Below are positions 57,961 to 64,000 of a DNA stretch of 64,000 nucleotides, piece by piece. Within the stretch, counting starts at the first letter, position 1; each line of letters opens with the position of its first letter. A program made the position numbers and the translations under genes. The DNA is from CAZUHB01 sp964620445. Lineage in GTDB: Bacteria; Planctomycetota; B15-G4; CAYZWU01. The DNA lies in the NCBI GenBank assembly GCA_964620445.1, contig CAZUHB010000028.1:1-64000 (forward strand). Reading direction: 5' to 3'. The notes beneath the pieces were generated by a model, which saw only the letters and a list, made by a program, of their open reading frames with translations, was not told the origin of the DNA and searched no databases.

Positions 57961-60170
57961 TGCCGAGTAAATCCTTGAGGAGATCGTCAGTGAAAGCCGC
58001 CGAGAACTCCAAGATTCACCCTCCCCGTCGCTCAGATGGAACCGCGGACGGACGGAGACCCTTTCTCACGATTCTGGCCGGCGGCGCCGCGGTCGTGGCC
58101 GTTCTCATCGTCTTTCTTCCCAGTCTTTCGAACGATTTCGTCAACTGGGACGATCCCGTCGATCTCGTCAGGAATCCTCACGTCCAGGCCCTCGATCGAC
58201 CCTCGATCGAGTGGATGTTCACCGAAACACTCAATGGCAACTGGATTCCGCTCAACTGGCTTTCACACGCCCTGGTCTGCCATCTTTTCGGGCTCGACCC
58301 TGTTGCCCATCACGCGGCGAACGCGATCCTTCACGGCCTGAACGCATTGCTCGTCTTTCTGCTCTTCGCCGCGATCTTGCGGCTCGGCCGATCAGGTTCG
58401 TCGTCCGGCAACTCGTGGGATTGGGGCCTCCTGACAGCACTTCTCGGCGCCCTGTTCTGGGCGCTCCACCCCCTTCGCGCGGAGTCGGTGGCATGGGTCA
58501 CCGAGCGCAAGGATGTGGGGAGCACCCTCTTTTTTCTTCTCAGCCTGCTCAGCTATCTGCGCTACGCGTCGGCTGACGCACCGCGCGCGGGGCGCTATCT
58601 GGCCAGCCTCGTGTTCCTGGTGCTCTCGCTCCTCTTCAAGCCGATGGCGGTCACCGTGCCGCTCCTTCTCCTCCTTCTCGACGCGTGGCCGCTCGATCGT
58701 TTTTCCCGTGGACTGCGGCGCCTTCTGATCGAGAAGATTCCTTTCTTCGCGACCAGCCTGGTCTTCGGGATCGTGGCGATCAACGCCCAGGGCGGGGCGG
58801 TGGCCGCTGTCGACGCGGTGCCTCTCGGATTCCGCGTCATGAATGCCTTCCACTCGATCCTGTTCTACATGGCGAAGCTGATCGCGCCCGTCGACCTCGC
58901 CCCGATCTATCCGATCACCGATCCGGCGCGGGCAGCCACGTCGGTCCCCTACCTGGCAGCCGCGCTCGGAGTCATCGTGATCTCGGCCGGTTGCATCGTG
59001 CTCTGGCGGCGCGGAAACAAGGCCTTGCCCGTCGCGTGGGCCTTCTATCTCGTGACTCTCGGACCGGTAATCGGGATCTTGCAGGTCGGGATCCAGGCTG
59101 CCGCCGACCGCTACACCTATCTGCCCACCCTGAGCCTCAGCCTGCTCGCGGCCGGCCTCGTGCTGGCGCCGCGACCCGCATTCTGGCGGCGGGCGCGCGC
59201 CCTCTTCTTCGTTGCAGCGCTCTGCGTTCTCTCCATCCTCTGCCGGGCCCAGACAGGGGTGTGGAAAAACTCCCTCGCTCTCTGGGAACACCAGGTGAGC
59301 GTCTATCCCAACGAGTCGGAGCGCGCCTACTCGAACCTCGGCCGCGCCTATGACGAACTGGGCCGCACCGACGAGGCGATCCGCGCCTATCGCCGGGCCA
59401 TGGCGATCGACACGCCCCATGCGCGAACCCACGACGCGCTCGGATGCGCGCTCATCGACAAGGACAAGCTCGACGAGGCGATCGTTCAGTTCAAGCTGGC
59501 GATCGGAAAGGATCCGGCCTATGCCGAACCCTGGCGCAATCTGGGGATCGCCTACGTGCAGAAAGGAATGGACGAGGAAGCGGCCGTCGCGGTCCGCAAG
59601 GCGCTCAAGATCAATCCCCGATTCGGCGAGGCATGGTGCAACCTGGGGAGCGCCTACATGGGCGCCAACAAGCTGAAAGAAGCTGCCGAAGCGTTTACAA
59701 AAGCGCTCGGCATCGATCCGCACGATCCCGTGTATCTCGCAAATCTCGCCACGGTCCGCCTGCGGCAAGACCGGCTCGACGAGGCGGTCGACCTCTTCAC
59801 CAAGGTGACCCGGACCAGGCCGAACGACGCTCAGGCGAGCCGGAATCTGGGCCTCGCCTATCTCAAGAAGGGCATGATGCAGCAGGCGATCACCCACCTC
59901 GATCGGGCATCGCGGCTCGATCCGTCCAGGGCCGCAAACCACCAGCTTCTGGGCGAGGCGCTGGAAAGAGCGGACCAGAAGCAGAAAGCGATCGCGGCCT
60001 ATCAGAATGCGATCCGCGCCGAAGAGAACTTCGCGCCGGCCCATGTCAGCCTGACCCGCGTCTACCTCGAGAGAGGCAACCTGGAAAGAGCACGGCTGCA
60101 CGGACGCAAGGCGATCGAACTGGGAGTCCAGATTCCGCCCGCCATCCAGAGCCGGCTCTTCGGCCCTTAG
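57960..60170 (+). CDS. TMTC-like polytopic glycosyltransferase (GT-C) with C-terminal TPRs
   Basis: A 736-residue protein. About ten membrane helices fill residues 35-430. The first outer loop has NDFVNWDDPVDLV with the two acidic residues typical of GT-C enzymes, and LHPLRAESVAWVTERKD is a conserved loop of bacterial TMTC-like proteins. From about 445 onwards eight or so TPR units follow (AYSNLGRAYDELGRTDEAI, AWCNLGSAYMGANKLKEAA, ASRNLGLAYLKKGMMQQAI). Family members transfer mannose or another lipid-linked sugar to exported proteins. It is the fourth gene of its operon. The last residues SRLFGP and the TAG stop lie inside a 20-nt tandem repeat. Confidence 0.85.
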   Translation: MPSKSLRRSSVKAAENSKIHPPRRSDGTADGRRPFLTILAGGAAVVAVLIVFLPSLSNDFVNWDDPVDLVRNPHVQALDRPSIEWMFTETLNGNWIPLNWLSHALVCHLFGLDPVAHHAANAILHGLNALLVFLLFAAILRLGRSGSSSGNSWDWGLLTALLGALFWALHPLRAESVAWVTERKDVGSTLFFLLSLLSYLRYASADAPRAGRYLASLVFLVLSLLFKPMAVTVPLLLLLLDAWPLDRFSRGLRRLLIEKIPFFATSLVFGIVAINAQGGAVAAVDAVPLGFRVMNAFHSILFYMAKLIAPVDLAPIYPITDPARAATSVPYLAAALGVIVISAGCIVLWRRGNKALPVAWAFYLVTLGPVIGILQVGIQAAADRYTYLPTLSLSLLAAGLVLAPRPAFWRRARALFFVAALCVLSILCRAQTGVWKNSLALWEHQVSVYPNESERAYSNLGRAYDELGRTDEAIRAYRRAMAIDTPHARTHDALGCALIDKDKLDEAIVQFKLAIGKDPAYAEPWRNLGIAYVQKGMDEEAAVAVRKALKINPRFGEAWCNLGSAYMGANKLKEAAEAFTKALGIDPHDPVYLANLATVRLRQDRLDEAVDLFTKVTRTRPNDAQASRNLGLAYLKKGMMQQAITHLDRASRLDPSRAANHQLLGEALERADQKQKAIAAYQNAIRAEENFAPAHVSLTRVYLERGNLERARLHGRKAIELGVQIPPAIQSRLFGP

Positions 60171-60210
60171 GCCGGCTCTTCGGCCCCTAGGCCGGCTCTT
60201 CGGCCCTTAG
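60151..60210. repeat. Tandem hairpin repeat, 3 x 20 nt, over the stop codon
   Basis: Three units of GCCGGCTCTTCGGCCCTTAG (one T/C difference) run from the last codons of the TMTC-like gene into the intergenic region. Each unit ends in TAG, and each can fold as GGCCG-GCTCTT-CGGCC. The 20-nt period is out of codon phase, unlike the arrays inside genes. The hairpins may end transcription between the convergent genes. Confidence 0.92.
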
Positions 60211-60279
60211 GCCGGCCTCGAGCGGCTGGTGGAGCGATCCCTCTCTTCACGCACGTGGGAAGGTTATTTCGGGAAGGTC

Positions 60280-61497
60280 TCAGACGATCCGGATGTAGGG
60301 TCCCTCCAGCGGGACCGACCGCCCGATCACGCGAGCCTCCACGTCTCCGCCCTCGTGGAGCCTTCTGATCGCCTCGTCCGCCTTCTCGGGCGGCAGGGTG
60401 AAAAGAAGCCCCCCCGATGTCTGGGCATCGAAGAGGACCTCCAGGAGGTGCTCGTACACCGGTGCAGCCACGGCATGCTTGTTCTCGAGGTATTTCCTGT
60501 TCTTTCCCGACCCGCCGGGAAAGAAACCCTTGGCCGCATATTCGACGGCTTCCTCGAAATGGGGCACCCTTGACGCCTCGAGATCGAAGGAGACGCCCGA
60601 ACCATGAGCCATCTCGTAAAGGTGGCCCATGAGGCCGAATCCGGTCACATCGGTACCGGCGCTCGCTTCCATATCGACCATCACCTCCGCGGCGTTCCGG
60701 TTGAGGCGGGTCATCACCGCCGTCAGGCGCTCGGCCACGTCAACGCTTTCCAGCTTCTTGGCTTTCATCGCCGTGGCCAGAATGCCGGAACCGAGAGGTT
60801 TGGTCAGAATGAGCGCCTGGCCGGGCGGCGCCGTGTTGTTCCGGATGATCCTGTCAGGGCTGGTGAATCCGGTGACCGAGAGGCCGTAGAGGATCTGGGA
60901 GTTGTCCATGGTGTGCCCGCCCAGGAGGAGCGCTCCTGCTTCCTGGATCTTTTCTCCAGCTCCCCTGAGGACCGCGGCAAGGATATCGGTGCCGAGCTGC
61001 TTTCCGGGCCAACCCACGACGTTCATCACGGTGAGCGGCTGGGCTCCCATGGCGTAGACATCGCTGACGGAGTTTGCGGCCACGATGCGGCCGTAGTCTT
61101 CGGGATCGTCGACAACGGGCGGAAAGAAATCAACGGTCTGAACCACGGCAAGACCGTCCCTGTAATGGATGACACCCGCGTCATCAGCCGTCTCGGGCCC
61201 CACCAGAAGCCGTTCGTCTTTCGTGATCTCGAGCTGTCCCAGCAGCTCCTCCACCACATCGGGCGGAAGCTTGGCCGCTCATCCGGCGCAGGCCGCGTAG
61301 TCGGTGAGGCAGGGCCTGTCCGCCATGGTCAGCGTTCTGCCCGGCCCAACCGGCTTGTTCTTGCCAACGAGCGCTTCCATGCAGGCCACCGGCGTCCCGA
61401 TCTTTCGATGGAACGCGATGCATTCCTCGCAATGGCTGTGGCGCGAACAGTCGTACCTGCAGGGGCAGTCCGGGTCGTTTTTGTCTCTTTGTGTCAT
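60280..61497 (-). CDS. selD: Selenophosphate synthetase SelD, selenocysteine-containing, with Cys-rich N-terminal extension
   Basis: A 405-residue protein read through an in-frame TGA (61279-61281, residue 73). The surrounding sequence CLTDYAACAG-Sec-AAKLPPD matches the SelD active site, where Cys or Sec is followed two residues later by the essential lysine (K76). Downstream come DDAGVIHY, VQTVDFFPPVVDDP, ANSVSDVYAMGA and LLGGHTMD, all SelD motifs. The enzyme makes selenophosphate from selenide and ATP. The first 57 residues are in frame with no stop and carry six Cys (C11, C13, C17, C23, C26, C39; CPCRYDCSRHSHCEEC), resembling small Cys-rich proteins of the DUF6485 kind. A second ATG at 61326 could give plain SelD. 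A gene caller that stops at TGA would split it in two. Confidence 0.9.
61251..61281 (-). promoter_or_regulatory. Sec codon TGA and candidate bacterial SECIS hairpin
   Basis: In the mRNA the UGA is followed after 12 nt by CCGCC-CGAUGU-GGUGG (61251-61266), a 5-bp stem with one G-U pair and a 6-nt loop holding G and U. The loop begins 17 nt after the UGA, within the range for bacterial SECIS elements. A competing stem GCGG-CCAAGCUU-CCGC overlaps it. Confidence 0.55.
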
Positions 61498-61557
61498 ACT
61501 CCTGTTTGTCTTTTTCAGGTTTTGACGTTCGGGGAAACAGGCTTACATCAATTCTGC

Positions 61558-62838
61558 TTATTCTATCCTTTTTCTCCGGAGAAGCAACCACAAGAAGATC
61601 GCTCCTGGAATTACGATCGCGCAACCCACGAGAAGATAGGAGTTCACGTTCTCCGCAACCTCCTCGGTCTCAGGGGATTCCGACGGTTCAGGCGGAGTAT
61701 CCCCTCCGTGCGCGGTATTTCGGGCGGTTTCCTTAACAGGCGGGAAGATGTCATAGGCCTGGAGCCAATCGCGGGGATTGAGGCGTTTGTAGAGGCGCGA
61801 TTCTTTTTCCAGGGAAAGCGCTTCGTCAACCCTCCCGAGAGCCCGATAGCTGACCGACAAAAGGTGCACGACCAGGTGATGGCCGCGCGAATAATCGAGG
61901 ATTTTTTCGATCGTTTCCGCGGCGGCGGCGTGTGCGCCCGCGGCCTGCTGAACGCGCGCCTTGATGATGATGTTCCCGAAATCGGGCAGATCGTCCGTAT
62001 CCACCGACGCCCCAGCCAGGCTGAGCGCCTCGTCGAGGGCGATCCGGGCACCGGCCTCGTCGCTCATGTGGTCCCTGAGGACGATACCGCGGTGCATGTG
62101 AGGCAGAGCGAGATCGGGATCCTCGACCGACCACCGCTCGAAGATCTCGATCGCTTTCTGCGTGTAGCCCTTGAGAATGAGGCAGTTGGCCGCACCCACG
62201 CAGAAACGTTCGAAGACACCGTTCCATTCGACAGCGTCCTGGTAGAGCTCCATCGCCTCGTCGACCCTTCCCAGATCGAGGAGAATGTCGGCCCGGTCGC
62301 ACTTGGCCGCGAGCTTGCCGCCCAGGAACTTTTCCATCAGGTCCCACTGCGCGAGCGCTTCCTCGTATTCGCCGCTCTCCCGGTAGAGGGCCATCAACGT
62401 TTCGCGCAACTCCATCTCCACGACGGCGGCTGTCTCGCTGTCATCGTCGCCGGAAGGATCGCGGGCAACGAAAAGCTTCTCGGCGCGCTGCAAGATCTCG
62501 CGAGCCTCGTCGATGTCGCCCAGCATGTAGCGGCAGATTCCGATCTCGCCCACCGTTTCGTAGTGGTCTGGAGAGATTTTTTCGGCCCTCTCGAAATCGA
62601 CGAGTGCATCGTCATAAAGCTCGAGCGCCCTGAAAGTCGAACCGCGGGCGCGCAAGGTGAGCAGGTCATCGGGATTCTTTTCGAGAATCACGTTGTAGCC
62701 GGCCAGGGCCTGGAGGGAGGGATCGTGAGGCGCGGCGGCCGCCGCTCCGATCAAGCAGAATGCGACAACCAGAATCCCGATCGGGTTCGCCCCACCGACC
62801 GGTTGTCGGATCAACTGGAGTTTCGGAACAGGTCGCAA
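61558..62838 (-). CDS. Exported TPR protein with C-terminal membrane anchor
   Basis: A 426-residue protein. I choose the TTG at 62838 (AAGGA 7 nt upstream), which puts the signal peptide (PIGILVVAFCLIGAAAAA) near the start; the longer reading frame to 62934 has 32 extra polar residues. Several TPR units follow: DLLTLRARGSTFRALELYDDAL, HYETVGEIGICRYMLGDIDEA, AKCDRADILLDLGRVDEAM, FCVGAANCLILKGYTQKAI. A linker rich in Pro, Glu and Ser leads to a final membrane helix (YLLVGCAIVIPGAIFLWLLL) and basic end. The layout (signal, periplasmic domain, C-terminal anchor) resembles the protein at 31033-32268. It probably serves as a scaffold in the envelope. Confidence 0.75.
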   Translation of the reverse strand: MRPVPKLQLIRQPVGGANPIGILVVAFCLIGAAAAAPHDPSLQALAGYNVILEKNPDDLLTLRARGSTFRALELYDDALVDFERAEKISPDHYETVGEIGICRYMLGDIDEAREILQRAEKLFVARDPSGDDDSETAAVVEMELRETLMALYRESGEYEEALAQWDLMEKFLGGKLAAKCDRADILLDLGRVDEAMELYQDAVEWNGVFERFCVGAANCLILKGYTQKAIEIFERWSVEDPDLALPHMHRGIVLRDHMSDEAGARIALDEALSLAGASVDTDDLPDFGNIIIKARVQQAAGAHAAAAETIEKILDYSRGHHLVVHLLSVSYRALGRVDEALSLEKESRLYKRLNPRDWLQAYDIFPPVKETARNTAHGGDTPPEPSESPETEEVAENVNSYLLVGCAIVIPGAIFLWLLLRRKRIE

Positions 62839-62971
62839 TCGAACTTCCTTAATCACCGGTTCGAAAGACCGTCCCGAATCGGGTTCGACGATCTTTCGCC
62901 TGTATTTGATTTCAAAAGCGGCTACAATACGCAAAACGCACGGACATTAACAGAACCCTTCGCGAAATACA

Positions 62972-63553
62972 ATGAACCGAGTCGGCCCAAAACCCGATCC
63001 ACTCGCCGCTCCCTCTCGAGCCTCCCATGCCGGGGGATCGGTCCGCGGCCCGTCGGCGCTCCGCCCGTTTGTCGGACTTCTTTTGCTCTGCCTGCTCCCG
63101 AGCCTCACCCTCACCCGATGCGCGGGAGAGGCGATCGAGGGGGGGCGGCTCATCGAATCGTTCAAGAAGATCCACCGGCGGATCTACGACATCTATCAGC
63201 TCGACGACGGGAGTGCCGTTTACGATGTGCTGGCCGAAAGCTGCACCGGCCGGGAACTGGAACGGGAGGTGTTCGAGTACCTCAAGTGCCTGCGCGTCCA
63301 GAAGGAACTCGACACCTACGTCTCGATCGTCGACGTGATCTACAACGACGTGCGCATCAGATCGAGCGGCAGGGAGGGCGCGGAGATTTTCTGCAAGTGG
63401 ATCGTGATCGGCAAGGTGCGCCATCCGACACACATCCACAGAAAGGTCAACCTGAATGAAGCGATCTACCAGGTGGCGATCCAGGGCAACGGCGTGCGGA
63501 TCACGGGGTACGACCTTCTCACCAACCAGGCGGTGGAGGTGACGGGGAGATGA
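62972..63553 (+). CDS. Exported protein of unknown function, ABC-operon partner
   Basis: A 193-residue protein with a hydrophobic signal segment (LRPFVGLLLLCLLPSLTL, about 30-47) after a polar N-terminus. The mature part is a compact alpha/beta domain: RRIYDIYQLDDGSAVYDVLAES, LEREVFEYLKCL, SIVDVIYNDVRIRSSG, IFCKWIVIGKVRHPTHIH and VAIQGNGVRITGYDLL. No family was recognised. It overlaps the following ABC ATPase gene by 4 nt (ATGA), so it is likely a periplasmic partner of that transporter. It diverges from the TPR gene, with 133 nt between them for both promoters. Confidence 0.7.
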   Translation: MNRVGPKPDPLAAPSRASHAGGSVRGPSALRPFVGLLLLCLLPSLTLTRCAGEAIEGGRLIESFKKIHRRIYDIYQLDDGSAVYDVLAESCTGRELEREVFEYLKCLRVQKELDTYVSIVDVIYNDVRIRSSGREGAEIFCKWIVIGKVRHPTHIHRKVNLNEAIYQVAIQGNGVRITGYDLLTNQAVEVTGR

Positions 63554-64000
63554 TCCGGATCAAAAACCTCGACTTCGCCTACCCCGATGGCCGTTTCAGC
63601 CTGCACGTGGACGCGCTCGATTTCGCCGAGGGGGGTCGTTTCTGCCTCAGGGGACCGAGCGGTTCGGGAAAGACCACCCTGGTGAACATCATCGCGGGGA
63701 TCCTGAAACCCACCGCGGGCTCGGTCACGGTGGCCGGACAGGAGATCTCGCGCAGCCGCGACAAGGCCAACCGGGAGTTTCGCCTCAACAACATCGGCTT
63801 CATATTCCAGAACTTCGAGCTCCTCGATTATCTGAACGTGGAGCAGAACATCCTGCTCCCCTTCTCGATCGGCCGTAAGATGAAGGTCACCCCCGACGTG
63901 CGCCGGCGGATCGACGCCTCTCTCGAGCGGATGGGAATCGCCGACAAGAAGCGCGTCTATCCGGGGCAGCTTTCCCAGGGAGAACAGCAGCGGGTCGCGA
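63550..64000 (+). CDS. ABC transporter ATPase, LolD/MacB type (N-terminal part)
   Basis: The gene runs off the right edge after 150 residues. Walker A is GPSGSGKTTLVNIIAG, and the segment NNIGFIFQNFELLDYLNVEQNI resembles the Q-loop region of LolD/MacB ATPases. The signature is LSQGEQQRVA, at the very end of the window, with Gln replacing the usual Gly. The FtsX-type permease expected next lies beyond the window. The order unknown exported protein then ATPase recalls the ABC operon at 29217-32268. Confidence 0.88.
   Translation, partial: MIRIKNLDFAYPDGRFSLHVDALDFAEGGRFCLRGPSGSGKTTLVNIIAGILKPTAGSVTVAGQEISRSRDKANREFRLNNIGFIFQNFELLDYLNVEQNILLPFSIGRKMKVTPDVRRRIDASLERMGIADKKRVYPGQLSQGEQQRVA

Noticed and set aside
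61279..61497. Independent 72-residue Cys-rich protein ending at TGA
   Set aside because: The TGA falls at the SelD active-site Sec position and the frame continues into all other SelD motifs, so the stop reading is not the best explanation.
60604..63459. Open frame of about 950 codons opposite selD and the TPR gene
   Set aside because: It is a shadow of SelD and TPR coding sequence; the opposite strand has catalytic motifs.

Overview
The window is high-GC bacterial DNA (roughly 62-65 % by eye) from a draft scaffold, with two 100-N gaps. The gene content fits a free-living, anaerobic or facultative, glycan-degrading bacterium of the Planctomycetota / PVC / Hydrogenedentota-Sumerlaeota kind: several sulfatase-family proteins, Tat-exported Gfo/Idh/MocA and TIM-barrel isomerase-like proteins, a hydrazine-synthase-alpha-like haem protein, PQQ-type and YVTN-type propellers, and a NanM-symporter fusion. 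I cannot name the phylum from sequence alone. No rRNA, tRNA, CRISPR array or transposase was recognised.

Layout. (1) 1-6028, minus: an Rrf2 regulator followed by a nitrate-respiration operon (tetrahaem cytochrome, four-cluster ferredoxin, NrfD, octahaem HAO-like cytochrome, NapD, NapA cut by the left edge). (2) 6362-14565, minus: FGly-type sulfatase, Gfo/Idh/MocA protein, a tetrahaem NapC/NrfH domain fused to a SUMF1/NirV-like domain, TIM-barrel protein, ApbE flavinyltransferase and a lamin-tail-domain protein. (3) 14813-18959: TerB-trypsin membrane protein, CorA channel, hydroxypyruvate-isomerase-like protein. (4) 19075-24112, plus: corrinoid protein, two ModA-like lipoproteins, a haem-type membrane protein, and ModB- and ModC-like ABC subunits. 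(5) 24075-32268, minus: an unknown anchored protein, a MacB/FtsX-type permease and ATPase, and a 1708-residue propeller-methyltransferase-propeller protein. (6) 32642-35405: two unknown exported proteins around a perfect-palindrome terminator. (7) 35705-42814, minus: HzsA-like protein, YVTN-dihaem protein, RidA/chorismatase-like protein, LanC-like lipoprotein. (8) 42983-52286, minus: sialic-acid and amino-sugar operon (sialate O-acetylesterase, PLP enzyme, sialidase, NanM-symporter fusion, GH123-like). (9) 52643-60170, plus: membrane protein, two sulfatase-fold proteins without the formylglycine cysteine, and a TMTC-like glycosyltransferase with TPRs. (10) 60280-64000: a SelD whose active site is encoded by TGA (selenocysteine), a TPR protein, and the start of another ABC operon.

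How the parts may work together. Region 1 can carry quinol electrons through NrfD, ferredoxin and cytochromes to NapA (nitrate to nitrite) and to the octahaem HAO-like protein (possibly nitrite or hydroxylamine to ammonium). The molybdate/tungstate-type transporter of region 4 could supply NapA with its metal. The NapC-SUMF1 fusion and ApbE in region 2 look like further respiratory parts. Regions 2, 8 and 9 serve sulfated and sialylated glycans.

Two cross-cutting observations matter to any user. Six tandem arrays with 18-21-nt units that can form hairpins occur in this window, five of them in frame inside genes. Both N gaps lie in such arrays and are flanked on each side by the same 55 nt, so they look like assembler overlaps rather than missing sequence; removing them restores two broken reading frames.
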